Origin: JALNZF01 sp964447405
Lineage (GTDB): Bacteria > Nitrospirota > UBA9217
Assembly (NCBI GenBank): GCA_964447405.1
Contig: CAYUSP010000003.1
Coordinates: forward strand, 620,001-684,000
Length of the DNA stretch: 64,000 nt
Direction of reading: 5' to 3'
The number at the start of each line of letters is the position of its first letter. Position 1 is the stretch's first letter. The position numbers were made by a program, and so were the translations under genes. Shown piece after piece: positions 29,253-38,382 of the stretch. A model generated the notes under the pieces. The model ran no database searches. It was not told the DNA's origin and worked only from the letters and a program-made list of their open reading frames with translations.

Positions 29253-29957
29253 TCAAGACAACATACTTCTTAATTGACTAACGACGGAACTAGACATATC
29301 ACCCACTTGCACATCAATAAAGCCGTTATTTTTATATAACCAAACCACTTTATCATCATTTTTCAGGTTATCTAAGGCAATATATACCTTTTTACAGTAT
29401 TCTATTGACCAGAGACCATCCTCAAGTGCCTTGGGTAAAATTATCCCAGCAAGCTCGATACCATATACTCTTACGAGAGGATCAATGTCATCGAGTGCAT
29501 TGATGACAATATCTTGGTATCTGGCAGCTATCTTAGGGGCTGTCTCAGCAATTCGTGACAGTGCATATACAACACCCGGCCTGAATGTCCGCTCTTCGAT
29601 ACCATAAACCTCGACAATCAAAGGGATGATATCAGCAAATGCATGAGGATCCGCGCTTACAATCTCGCCCAGAAGTTCGGGAGCAGACCATCCGATGCTT
29701 CCGGATTCGTCGGAGAGCGACCATAATAGCTTTCTTGCCGTAACCCGCAGCACTTCATGGTCTGTTCCGGAGATGGCTCTGGCAACACGACCCACGGCCT
29801 TGATCGCCCTCCACCCTACGAGTGTGTCTTTATCGTACGCAAAGCGTATGAGTGGGATTAACGACAGCCTCTCCTGGCAAATGCGCTCAACCAGCGCATC
29901 AACGTCATTCTTTTCCAGAGCGTTCTGAGTGATTTTTTTTAACTCAAGATGATTCAT
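29253..29957 (-). CDS. HEAT-repeat-like protein (DVU0298-like)
   Basis: 234 residues, all-helical, with repeated units such as GWRAIKAVGRVARAI, GWSAPELLGEIV and RVYGIELAGIIL typical of HEAT/PBS-lyase-type repeats. The layout resembles the DVU0298 family found in sulfate reducers and relatives, of unknown function; a protein-binding or regulatory role is likely. It is transcribed toward the dnaJ operon with its own start 48 bases after the upstream membrane protein. Confidence 0.75.
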   Translation of the reverse strand: MNHLELKKITQNALEKNDVDALVERICQERLSLIPLIRFAYDKDTLVGWRAIKAVGRVARAISGTDHEVLRVTARKLLWSLSDESGSIGWSAPELLGEIVSADPHAFADIIPLIVEVYGIEERTFRPGVVYALSRIAETAPKIAARYQDIVINALDDIDPLVRVYGIELAGIILPKALEDGLWSIEYCKKVYIALDNLKNDDKVVWLYKNNGFIDVQVGDMSSSVVSQLRSMLS

Positions 29958-30005
29958 ACCGAGATAGTACCGCCTTCCTTGGTGACCGATCCTCTCGGCC
30001 GCTAT

Positions 30006-30584
30006 TTATATGATGGCATCGAGGACAATAAAAAGAATATTCTCGCAAACCACAGTCACAATGGCCACTACCAGTAAAAACTTGGATATCGTGGCGGGGG
30101 ATGCCCCTACCAGACTGAAAAGCCCGCAGGTCGACACGAACCAGAATACCGATACCCACATAAGATTCCATGGTGCTACCCACAAGATCAGTGCGGATAT
30201 AAATGCTCCAAAAAGCAGATAGGGAAGCCATACCTGAAGAAAATAATTTCCTCCGCGGTCAACGGCCCTTCTGGCCCTGAGCGAGGTGATCAGAAAAACC
30301 TGCCACCATGCACCGAGAAAAAAGAACATGACGCCATACCGATCGAGCCGGTGCAGGAGCGGTTCCATGAGAAAAAACCGTTTATACTCGAGGCTGTAAA
30401 TAGTGAACAGAAACAACGCGGGAATCAGCGCGATGAAAATATACCCGAAGACATCCATCGTGACCGCCCTTGCTGATTCCTTGCCTTCCTTCCTGCGCTC
30501 GGATTTCGCGGTAAGAAAGAATTCCACTCCCAGCGTCAAGGGCACGACCAGATATGCGAACTGTTGAAAGCGATAGCCTTCCAT
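30006..30584 (-). CDS. Polytopic membrane protein of unknown function
   Basis: 192 residues from ATG 30584 (AGGGAGGAACAGG upstream). About five membrane segments: 8-25, 45-65, 80-100, 118-140 and 165-190, with a basic loop (TAKSERRKEGKES) after the first. No catalytic motif is visible. A good promoter lies at 30672-30700. Confidence 0.72.
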   Translation of the reverse strand: MEGYRFQQFAYLVVPLTLGVEFFLTAKSERRKEGKESARAVTMDVFGYIFIALIPALFLFTIYSLEYKRFFLMEPLLHRLDRYGVMFFFLGAWWQVFLITSLRARRAVDRGGNYFLQVWLPYLLFGAFISALILWVAPWNLMWVSVFWFVSTCGLFSLVGASPATISKFLLVVAIVTVVCENILFIVLDAII

Positions 30585-30671
30585 CCTGTTCCTCCCTGGG
30601 GATACCGTGATATGACCTGCGGGGAACACTCCCTTTGACAAGCATCTTTGGGAAGCAAACCTCAGGATAGA

Positions 30672-30700
30672 ATATTAAAGAGTATGCAATTCATTGTCAA
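30672..30700 (-). promoter_or_regulatory. Sigma-70-like promoter
   Basis: Minus strand TTGACA (30700-30695), 17-base spacer, TAATAT (30677-30672), about 88 bases upstream of the membrane protein gene at 30584. Confidence 0.5.
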
Positions 30701-30821
30701 AGAAAAACATTCACGATGCACGCATTGCGAAGAAGTTTTAATTACCACATGAGTTCTTCCCAGAATTTGAGGCAACGATCTGGATGATGAAATCCTTCCC
30801 GACTGCCAACTCAGGGCGAGA

Positions 30822-31052
30822 TCAGTTTTTGGCCGTCTTATGGCATATCAGACATTCCAGCTTTGGCGGGTGCGCATCTTTAAGCGGCGCCTGCCTGCCC
30901 GGAGTATGGCATGTTCTGCATGCGGCATTATTGCTGACGCCCGCGTGGAAAAGATCCCCGGGAATTGATGGAGGTTTGTTGCCCGTTGAAAGCACGAACA
31001 GGCCGATCAGCAGAACTGCCGCAACACCCCCGAAAACCAATGTGTCTTTCAT
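30822..31052 (-). CDS. Small membrane-anchored di-heme cytochrome c
   Basis: 76 residues from ATG 31052 (AAGGAG seven bases upstream): an uncleaved or cleaved hydrophobic N-terminus (about 4-22), then two CX2CH motifs, CRTCH and CLICH, separated by 22 residues in the phrase HxGVxNNAACRTCHTPG ... LECLICHK. The size and spacing fit a small periplasmic electron carrier. It stands alone between a membrane protein and a flavoprotein. Confidence 0.85.
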   Translation of the reverse strand: MKDTLVFGGVAAVLLIGLFVLSTGNKPPSIPGDLFHAGVSNNAACRTCHTPGRQAPLKDAHPPKLECLICHKTAKN

Positions 31053-31160
31053 TTCATAGCTCCTTGACAATCCACAGGAATATTTTCATTGGTACATCCG
31101 TATTGAGATCAAGACTTCACGCGGAGCAAACGCAGGTCGCGCGTCTGAAGTATCATTGCC

Positions 31161-32345
31161 TCAAGCATACTGCCCTGCGATATGACCTGAGGCCCAGGCC
31201 CAATGCAGGTTGTAACCACCCAATTCCCCCGTGACATCGAGTACCTCTCCGACGAAATAGAGCCCCGGCACCTTCTTTGCTTCCATGGTCTTTGAAGAAA
31301 TCTCGTCGGTGTTCACACCTCCTGCGGTCACCTCCGCGGTCGCATACCCTTCGGTTCCCCGGGGAAGAATTTCCCAGGCGTGGATCATGCGCGCGATTGC
31401 ATCGAGATTTTTCTCTGCCGTCTGATTCAAGGGTTTTTCCGCACCTTGAGTTCCGCACCAGGCATGAGCGAAGCGCCTGGGCAGGAATTCAGACAGCAGA
31501 TTGGGCAGCTCTACGTTGCTCCCGCGCCTGGCAATAAAGTCGCTGAGGATATCCCGGCCTGGAAGCAGATCGATCGTGAGCGCCTCTCCCTGCGTCCAGC
31601 AAAGTGATGCCTGCAGCGCGGCCGGGCCGCTCAGGCCGCGGTGCGTAAAAAGAACATTTCCGCGGAAGGTCCTTCCACCGCACGTGACAGCTGCTTCCAG
31701 GGAAATGCCGGCCAGCCCTCCGAAGAGCTGCCGGTCTTGGGCCGTGAAAACAAAGGGGACAAGAGCGGGACGGAGCTGCGTAACGTCAAGCCCGAACTTC
31801 CGCGCTGCTTCATGGCCAAAACCGCTCGCGCCGAGATTAGGATAGGACAGGCCGCCCGTGGCTACAACGAGTGACTCCGAGGCAAATGCGCCCCGGGTCG
31901 TCTCCACGGTGAACATTCCACTCTTGCCGAGATCCGTGATGCGGCAGTTCAGGAGCGTCTCCACTCCAACACTCAGGCATTCGCGTTCCAGCATGGAGAC
32001 CATCTCAAGGGAACCAGCAGAACAAAAGAGCTGCCCTGCTTCCTTCTCAAAATACGGGAGGTGATGTTTCTCCATCAGGGCAAGGATATCCCCGGGGGTG
32101 AAACGCGCAAGTGCTGATTTACAGAAGTGGGGATTGCGCGATGCGTAATGGTCGGGCGTCACGCTCAGGTTGGTGAAATTGCACCGGCCGCCGCCGGAAA
32201 TCCTTATCTTCGCGCATGTCCGTGCCGCATGATCAAGAACCAGCACGCGCCGTCCGCGCGCCCCGCAGGCCATAGCGCACATGAAACCCGAAGCTCCGGC
32301 TCCGATAATAATCACATCTCTGGTCTGTATCTGCGGCATTGTCAT
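31161..32345 (-). CDS. HI0933/BaiN-like flavoprotein oxidoreductase
   Basis: About 394 residues. FAD-binding Rossmann motif GAGASGFMCAMACGARG near the N-terminus, followed by KIRISGGGRCNFTN, the hallmark of the HI0933/BaiN family, and VVATGGLSYPNLGASGFGHE. The C-terminus has GVNTDEI and GLYFVGEVLDVTGELGGYNLHWAWASG, binding FAD. Characterised members reduce enone double bonds in bile acids; the substrate here is unknown. The start is uncertain: ATG 32345 is chosen because the Rossmann strand follows, but a frame from GTG 32408 is also open. Ends 109 bases before the di-heme cytochrome. Confidence 0.9.
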   Translation of the reverse strand: MTMPQIQTRDVIIIGAGASGFMCAMACGARGRRVLVLDHAARTCAKIRISGGGRCNFTNLSVTPDHYASRNPHFCKSALARFTPGDILALMEKHHLPYFEKEAGQLFCSAGSLEMVSMLERECLSVGVETLLNCRITDLGKSGMFTVETTRGAFASESLVVATGGLSYPNLGASGFGHEAARKFGLDVTQLRPALVPFVFTAQDRQLFGGLAGISLEAAVTCGGRTFRGNVLFTHRGLSGPAALQASLCWTQGEALTIDLLPGRDILSDFIARRGSNVELPNLLSEFLPRRFAHAWCGTQGAEKPLNQTAEKNLDAIARMIHAWEILPRGTEGYATAEVTAGGVNTDEISSKTMEAKKVPGLYFVGEVLDVTGELGGYNLHWAWASGHIAGQYA

Positions 32346-32427
32346 GTTCAGGTCGACCACCACCCCGGTTTTGCCGCCACCAGCCATACAGTACAGGAGC
32401 TGCCGCACGGAACCGTGGCCGGACAGG

Positions 32428-34569
32428 TCACCTGTCCAGTATCTCCCTCACTTTCAAAAGCAGCTCATTCGCGGATGCCGGTTTTGAGAGAAAGGGGGCC
32501 TCGATGCCCGGCGAGATTTGCTCCTTCATAATATCGGCGGTATAACCGCTCATGAAGAGCACCTTGATATCCGCTTGCATAGCCCTGATCTCTTCAAACA
32601 CCACCCGTCCATTCTTTTTCGGCATGATCACATCCAGGATGGCCAGTTTAATTTCCGCTCTTCGGTCCGAAAACACCTGGACAGCTTCCTGCCCATCGCC
32701 GGTCTCGATCACCGTGTAGCCGGCGTTCTGAAGAACGCTTACCATCATCTTTCTGACATTAGCTTCATCCTCAGCGATCAGCAGGGTTTCCGTGCCTCCC
32801 TTCGAAGTAATGGCATGCTGACGGATGGCGGCATGATCGCGAGTCTCGGCCAGGGGAATGTAGATCTTGAAGGTGGTCCCCTTGCCAAGCTCAGAGTATA
32901 CGTTGATGTACCCGTTGTGCTGCTTGATGAGCCCGTATGCCATAGCGAGCCCCAGCCCTGTTCCCTTCCCAACCTCCTTGGTCGTGAAGAACGGATCGAA
33001 GATCTTCTGCTGAATACTTTCCGGCATTCCAATTCCGGTGTCAGACACGGAAATCCTGGCAAACGCACCCTCGGCGCCATACCCGTGGCTGCTCACGAAT
33101 TCACGGTCTAGCATGACGCGGTCCGTTCTGATCAGGAATACGCCGCCGTTGGGCATCGCATCACGCGCATTGGTGGCAAGGTTCATCAGGGCCTGCTCCA
33201 GCTGTCCTGAATCCGCCATGATTGTCATGGGCTCGTTCGAAAGAGTGATCCGCAGTTCGATGTCTTCCCGCAGCAGCCGCGAGAGCAGTTTTTCCACTCC
33301 CGTCACGATGTCGTTCGCCTGAACGGGCTTCGGCTCAATGACCTGTTTTCTGCTGAAGGCGAGGAGATTTTTCACCATGCGCGCCGCACGCTCCGCAGCC
33401 TGGAGAATTTGATCGACATGATGGCGCAGTGGTGCATCCCCGGGCATCTTCATCTGCAGCAGGCTTCCGTATCCCACGATCACCGCGAGGACATTGTTAA
33501 AGTCATGCGCGATACCGCCCGCCAGCAGTCCTACTGCTTCCATCTTTTGAGAATGGCGAAGCTGCACTTCAAGGTTTTTTCGCTCCGTGATATCCTCACC
33601 CGAGCTCAGCATGCCGATCGCCTTCCCCTCTGCATCCCGCAGGACAATGTTCCGCCACATCATGATCTTTTCCTTGCCGCCGAGCGTCAGCACCGGATTT
33701 TCAAAAGGCGCACCCGGTTCTTCGCCCTTCTTCATCAGCCGTGAAAATTCCGCCTTTGCGGCTTCACGAAGGTTTTCAGGAACATACTGATCGAACCAGG
33801 ATTTGCCCAGGAACTCATGCTCAGCACCACCCATGATCTCACAACCCTTTTTATTGATCAGTATGACTTTCTGTCCGGCATCAAGCGCAAGGAGCATGAC
33901 ACCCGCCACATCAAGATACTTTTGCGCGGTGTCCCTTTCATTCGTAAGCTCCTGCTCGCTGCGCAGGATCGCGCGCAAGGGAATGACCCGCAACATGTAA
34001 AAGATCCATGCGACCAGGGGCAGGACGACCACAATAATGAGGCCGGTCCGGAGGAAGAGCGGACGGAGGCTGCGCTGTATCTCGATACTGCCGACCGCCA
34101 CGCCGGAATCGTACAGCATGGTCGCCCGCTTAAGCAGCGGACCCGGAACGACATCGACGCTTTCCGCGACAAGCCCTCCCTTCAGGTCCAGGACACGGCG
34201 AATTTCCTCCTCGCCCTGTCTCGGCCGGCGCGAAAGATACTCCCCGATCCGCAACTGCTCGAATTGCCACATCGATGGATTGTTGCTGATGATCTGCGAG
34301 ATGATGCGGGCATTGCCCTCCGCCTCAGCGTCCAGGCTTCCTGCGGCGTACTGGTAGGACATGATAAAATAAAAAAGCGGGAAGATGAGCGCCAGAGTGA
34401 AGACAACACTGCCGGCAAGCCAGGTGAGGATGCGGTTGATTTTGTTGATCGAATGCATGCGGTATTTGTTCACCAAATTGCGGAGCCGAAGATTTCCGCC
34501 CATCTCAAGGATCATTCCGTCTTCTGGCGAAAACACGAAGTCCGGAACCTGAAGGGCGGCCCTCACCAT
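32428..34569 (-). CDS. Hybrid sensor histidine kinase with PAS and receiver
   Basis: 713 residues. Two membrane segments (about 48-70 and 172-192) flank a periplasmic sensor. PAS domain about 205-325, HisKA with AGGIAHDFNNVLAVIVGYGSLL (phosphoacceptor about H352), HATPase (DTGIGMP, GTGLGLAMAYG) and a C-terminal receiver (IAEDEANVRKM, phosphoacceptor in LAILDVIMPKKNG). The HDFNN type kinases commonly pass phosphate internally to their receiver. No ribosome site is visible at the start, so the true start may be an internal ATG (for example 34458). Same architecture as the kinases at 51880 and 59037. Confidence 0.92.
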   Translation of the reverse strand: MVRAALQVPDFVFSPEDGMILEMGGNLRLRNLVNKYRMHSINKINRILTWLAGSVVFTLALIFPLFYFIMSYQYAAGSLDAEAEGNARIISQIISNNPSMWQFEQLRIGEYLSRRPRQGEEEIRRVLDLKGGLVAESVDVVPGPLLKRATMLYDSGVAVGSIEIQRSLRPLFLRTGLIIVVVLPLVAWIFYMLRVIPLRAILRSEQELTNERDTAQKYLDVAGVMLLALDAGQKVILINKKGCEIMGGAEHEFLGKSWFDQYVPENLREAAKAEFSRLMKKGEEPGAPFENPVLTLGGKEKIMMWRNIVLRDAEGKAIGMLSSGEDITERKNLEVQLRHSQKMEAVGLLAGGIAHDFNNVLAVIVGYGSLLQMKMPGDAPLRHHVDQILQAAERAARMVKNLLAFSRKQVIEPKPVQANDIVTGVEKLLSRLLREDIELRITLSNEPMTIMADSGQLEQALMNLATNARDAMPNGGVFLIRTDRVMLDREFVSSHGYGAEGAFARISVSDTGIGMPESIQQKIFDPFFTTKEVGKGTGLGLAMAYGLIKQHNGYINVYSELGKGTTFKIYIPLAETRDHAAIRQHAITSKGGTETLLIAEDEANVRKMMVSVLQNAGYTVIETGDGQEAVQVFSDRRAEIKLAILDVIMPKKNGRVVFEEIRAMQADIKVLFMSGYTADIMKEQISPGIEAPFLSKPASANELLLKVREILDR

Positions 34570-34963
34570 ACGACAATCGCATCAATCCGATAAAGGATAC
34601 TATGAATTATTGTAACGTATGTACTCCATTTTTGCCATACCTTCTTGAAGGCGTGGGCGGATGCTGCCTAGCCTTCCTGTTCACCCATCCCTCCCCCTTT
34701 CCTTTCCAAAAGCAAGGTAAACAGATAAAACACCATGATTGCAGCGTTATTGTCATCGAATCCTGCCCGAAGGCTCAACCGCGGCGGGTGCAAGAACTGG
34801 TCAGACTGCAAACGTCGTAAGGTAAGGTTGTTTCAGACAGCAGGGTCTTGAACAAAAACGATGACCACGACCGTGCAACACGAGTGTTAGAGCAAAAAGC
34901 AGGCATACATGATTTGAAACGGTCTTACACGGTACACACCTGGGTTGCCGCGCCAGCTGCATA
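34570..34963. other. Intergenic region without recognisable gene
   Basis: Lies between the start of the hybrid kinase and the end of the lipoprotein gene. Short ORFs on both strands lack ribosome sites and family resemblance. A C-rich stretch (about 34675-34700) is present. No promoter or terminator is convincing. Confidence 0.5.
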
Positions 34964-35785
34964 CTACATCTCTTTTTTCTGGGGAATGGACTGCACTTCC
35001 GCCTGGCCCCTCGTTTTTTTATCGATGAACTCGACGACAGGAGTGTAATCCTGCTGTCGAATCCTGCTGACGATGTAGCGGGCCTCGGAATCAGATATGT
35101 CATCAGGTGAAATAGTAGAGTATTCGGGAACGATAACAATCGGCATGCTACCCGGCCCCAGATACGTTTTCAGCTGGTTGTGGAATTCGCGCTGGCACCG
35201 GCCGATGTAACCGCCTCCTATCAAGACTTTTTTGGCGTTGACCTTCTGAAGGAAGGCGAAGAAATTAACCATTTCCCCTGTCGGGAGAGTTCCTGAACTT
35301 GAGGTTTCTGAAAAGACGTAATACATGGACTGGCCTGCCGCCGTCACCCTGTTCAGATAAGCCACAAATGACTTCGGTGCTATGCTGTCAGCAGTGAAAT
35401 TACCCGGAACCACAATAACAACGACCTGGCCGGTCGCGGCAAGGTTTTCTATTGCTGCTGCTTCATTTTCATACTGGGATTTTAGTAAGCTGAACTTCGC
35501 ATAGGATCCCTTGTCCTTCCAGGGATCACGAAAAAAGAGCGAATACGCCGGGTGTACGATAACGACTACTTCGCTGGATGATACCGGATCAGCGGGCGCA
35601 CGATCCGCATCGCCGGTGAGTCTCGGTATTCTGAGCGGATCGTTCGGAAGTGATTCCTCTCCCCAGAACTCAAGCGTCACTTTGGCGGTGGCTTTTTGAC
35701 GACCCTGAGATGAACAGCCGGAAAAAAGAAGGGCAATGGCAAGAAGGAGTGTTGATACTACCAAGTGGAATGTTCTTAAACCCAC
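34964..35785 (-). CDS. Lipoprotein of unknown function
   Basis: 273 residues from a GTG at 35785 with AGAGGT upstream. Signal sequence ends in a lipobox LLFSG-C, so it should be lipid-anchored. The mature part has several beta-alpha units (EVVVIVHPAYSLFF, GQVVVIVVPGNFT, AKKVLIGGGYIGRCQ, MPIVIVPEYSTI) resembling a Rossmann-like fold. I do not recognise the family. A longer frame from TTG 35827 would put 14 polar residues before the signal and is less likely. The upstream 40 bases contain a GATACTA/TAGTATAC inverted repeat. Confidence 0.75.
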   Translation of the reverse strand: MGLRTFHLVVSTLLLAIALLFSGCSSQGRQKATAKVTLEFWGEESLPNDPLRIPRLTGDADRAPADPVSSSEVVVIVHPAYSLFFRDPWKDKGSYAKFSLLKSQYENEAAAIENLAATGQVVVIVVPGNFTADSIAPKSFVAYLNRVTAAGQSMYYVFSETSSSGTLPTGEMVNFFAFLQKVNAKKVLIGGGYIGRCQREFHNQLKTYLGPGSMPIVIVPEYSTISPDDISDSEARYIVSRIRQQDYTPVVEFIDKKTRGQAEVQSIPQKKEM

Positions 35786-35962
35786 ACAAACCTCTGAAAG
35801 TACCCGAAATTGTGAATATCGTATCAATAGTATACTACAAAATAGTATCCCTCCTGTACAATAAAAAAAATATTTTTAGGAACACCCTGCACCCTCGATT
35901 ATGCACAAATCCGTTCTCGAATCGGACAACATGCCCCATACAGTTATTCCCGGGCTATCGCT

Positions 35963-36434
35963 TCATGCAGGTTTTTTTGCGCTGAACAGAGCACCGGCAG
36001 TATACTGCGATGTGCGAAAACCGGTCATCCCGCCGAATACAATGGGGGCAAAATCCGCTTTTTCCAGCAGCCCAAGCTGATCCCGGACCGGGATCGCGAC
36101 GCCTATTCATTGAGACCAGGATTCCGCACTGTTTACTAAGGTCGAGGGCAGTTCCTGCTCGAGGACCACGTCCGCAAACTGGAACCTGCCTCCCGGCTTC
36201 AAAACGCGATGCAGTTCCCGGAGACTGACCTCCTTGTCCGGTGAAAGATTCAGCACGCCATTTGACAGAATGACATCAAAGGACCGGTCGCCGTAAGGCA
36301 GGGTGAGGGTATCGATTGACCTAATCTCGAAATTAGTTGCTCCCGCTTGGGTGAGATTTTCACTCGCCCTTTCCGCCATGTGTGGGACTTCATAGTTTGG
36401 GAGCATTGTTGTCATTATTAAAAAGATCACTCAT
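35963..36434 (-). pseudogene. Truncated, frameshifted paralog of the Sec-type ArsM-like methyltransferase
   Basis: AAGGAATTCAAT-ATG at 36434 starts a 14-codon frame (MSDLFNNDNNAPKL) that ends at 36390; homology to the methyltransferase at 38383-39180 begins one base out of frame at MAERASENL and runs on through SFDVILSNGVLNLSP, RVLKPGG and SAESWSQ. There an in-frame UGA (36107-36109) is followed by 47 more matching codons (IGVAIPVRDQ ... FRTSQYTAGALFSAKKPA) to a UGA at 35963. The SAM-binding motif I half is missing, so it should not be active. Last gene of the TauE/SelD operon. A recent duplicate that has lost its 5' half is the simplest reading. Confidence 0.75.
36079..36095 (-). promoter_or_regulatory. 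SECIS-like stem-loop in methyltransferase relic
   Basis: GATCCC-GGTCC-GGGATC, six-base-pair stem, loop beginning with GG, starting 11 bases after the UGA at 36107-36109 (17 bases from UGA to loop). The position and stem are shared with the intact paralog. Confidence 0.6.
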
Positions 36435-36507
36435 ATTGAATTCCTTTCTCTTGTCATGACAGCCTTGGTCGATCGGAGGCGGCCTGCCAACCGATCCAGG
36501 CTCATTA

Positions 36508-37287
36508 TTACAGAATGCTGATCCATACTTTGATGGCAGTGGCTCCGATAATCGCAGCCAGCAGCCAGCGTAAATACTGCGTTTTGGTTTTCTTGCCCAC
36601 GATGCTTCCAAACCGGGCCGCAGGGATTGCTCCCAGGATAAGCGGTAGCGCCATGAGAAAGGGGACCTGGCCAATCGTTACCTTCCCGATCATGCCCGCG
36701 GAGGAGGAGAACAAGCCGATAGCCAGCGTACTGCCGAGAGCTACCCGCAGCGGGATTTTTAGCACATACAGCATCGTGGGGATCAGAATGAACGCGCCGC
36801 CCTGGCCGACCAGACCGATGGTGAAGCCTAGCGCAATACCGATCACGACCGCTGTTGTCCTGTGGAAGGTGACTTGCTCCTCGGTCTGATCATCCAGCTG
36901 GTAGCTCCGCGGAATGAGCATCATGATTGCCGCGATCAGCGCCAGAGCGCCGAAAACCATCAGCAGTGGACTGTCAGCAACATTTTTCGAATAGAGCGCC
37001 CCAAGAAGAGACGACAGGAACAGCGACAGCCCGAGTGTAAGCACGAGCGGTTTATTCACCAGTGAGTTCTTGTTATAGTGCAGTAGTGCTGTCACGGCTG
37101 AAAAAAAACCCTGAGCCATGGTCAGACCGGTGATGCTTTTGACGCCAATGCCCGGGAGCCCCAGCAGCGGCGGGACATAGAGCAAGAGGGGGAACATGAT
37201 TATGCCGCCCCCTATCCCTAGCAGTCCTGATAGAAATCCAACGGACGCGCCTACAGCTGCCAGAAAAAGGAACAACGCCGCGTCCAT
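36508..37287 (-). CDS. TauE/SafE family permease
   Basis: 259 residues, about eight membrane segments in two halves, each starting with the family motif: GFLSGLLGIGGGIIMFPLL near residue 20 and GFTIGLVGQGGAFILIPTML near 155. Family members export or import sulfite, sulfoacetate or other small anions; the substrate here is unknown. Its ATG abuts the TAA of selD (TAAATG) with GGAG inside selD, so the two are coupled. In this operon it may move a selenium or arsenic oxyanion or an organic product, an inference from context. Confidence 0.9.
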   Translation of the reverse strand: MDAALFLFLAAVGASVGFLSGLLGIGGGIIMFPLLLYVPPLLGLPGIGVKSITGLTMAQGFFSAVTALLHYNKNSLVNKPLVLTLGLSLFLSSLLGALYSKNVADSPLLMVFGALALIAAIMMLIPRSYQLDDQTEEQVTFHRTTAVVIGIALGFTIGLVGQGGAFILIPTMLYVLKIPLRVALGSTLAIGLFSSSAGMIGKVTIGQVPFLMALPLILGAIPAARFGSIVGKKTKTQYLRWLLAAIIGATAIKVWISIL

Positions 37288-38334
37288 TTATTTCTCCACG
37301 AAGATGCGCTTCTGACCAGATGGGGCCGCGTCAAGCACATCGCCGATATGCGCTGCCAGCACGTTCTCCTTTTCAAGCGCAGCAATGAGGCGGTCCCGCT
37401 TGTCTTTCGGCACAAACATGAGCAATCCGCCGGATGTCTGCGCGTCATTCAGGAGAGCCTTCTCCGTAGCGGTCACCCCGCTGCCCCACTCCGTGCACGG
37501 CGCGTAACTTTTCTCATTTGCACGTGTACCGCCAGGGATCATAGCACTGTCAGCAAGTGTAATGGCTTCTTTAAAGAAGGGGATCCGGCCCGTGTGTATC
37601 CGCGCCGCGCAACCACTTGCGCTCAGCACCTCATTCATATGGCCGATCAGGCCGAAGCCCGTGATGTCCGTGCAGGTGCTGACGCCGATACTGAGCATGA
37701 TCTCGCCGGCCCGTTTGTTCAGGGTTGCCATGGAACGGGTGAACTCTTCGGCAGTTTCCGGCGTGCAGGCCTTTCTTTTCAGTCCTGTGGCAATGATACC
37801 GGTTCCAATGCGCTTGGTCAGAATCAGCGAATCACCCGGCTTTGCCTTGGTATTATCGAGGATCTTTGCAGGATGGATCTGGCCCAGGACTGCATAACCG
37901 AACTTTGGCTCCTTGTCTTTCACCGTATGGCCGCCGATGATGGTTACGCCCGCCTCGGTCATCTTGTCTATGCCGCCCTGCATTATTTTCCGGTTGATCT
38001 CGGCAAAGTCCGCGCCGCTCGGCAACGCCGCGATATTGAGGGAGACCAAAGGTTTGCCGCCCATTGCATATACGTCAGACAGCGAGTTTGCGGCTGCGAT
38101 CGAGCCGAACCAGTACGGATCGTCCACGATCGGGGTAAAAAAATCAGCGGTGAAGACCATCGCTGTCTCGTCGTTGATGCGGTACACGCCAGCGTCGTCA
38201 GCGTGCTCTGCGCCAACCAGCACATTCGGATCCAATGACTTGGGTAAATGTCCCAGAACCTGGGACAGTTCAGCAGGGCTGAACTTCGCTGCTCAACCCG
38301 CGCAGCTGGAAAGCTCGGTCAATTTGATATCCAT
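37288..38334 (-). CDS. selD: Selenophosphate synthetase, itself a selenoprotein (UGA codon 14)
   Basis: 348 residues when the in-frame UGA at 38293-38295 is read as Sec. ATG 38334 follows AAGGGGG. The N-terminus reads MDIKLTELSSCAG-U-AAKFSP, so Sec14 takes the place of the catalytic Cys17 of E. coli SelD and K17 the place of its K20. Downstream are DDAGVY, TTDFF-type TADFFTPIVDDPYWFG, AMGGKP, GGHTVKD and NDAQTSGGLL. It makes selenophosphate from selenide and ATP. A frame starting after the UGA (about 38235) would lose the catalytic loop. Two adjacent perfect stem-loops follow the UGA. It lies between the methyltransferase (48-base gap) and the TauE/SafE gene. Confidence 0.95.
38250..38266 (-). 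promoter_or_regulatory. SECIS-like stem-loop in selD
   Basis: GTCCCAG-GTT-CTGGGAC, seven perfect pairs, loop starting with G, 33 bases from the UGA to the loop. A second perfect stem (GTTCAGC-CCT-GCTGAAC, 38268-38284) lies nearer the UGA but its loop lacks an early G. Either or both could act. Confidence 0.55.
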
Positions 38335-38382
38335 GGTTACCCCCTTTTCCGGTACTCAATCTATAAAGCGTTATCCGGTATG

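Noticed and set aside
34602..34820. 72-residue plus-strand frame
   Set aside because: Pro/Phe-rich random-looking translation with no ribosome site.
38293..38295. UGA in selD as a nonsense mutation
   Set aside because: The UGA falls exactly on the catalytic Cys/Sec site and the frame continues with perfect family match; other UGA genes nearby behave alike.
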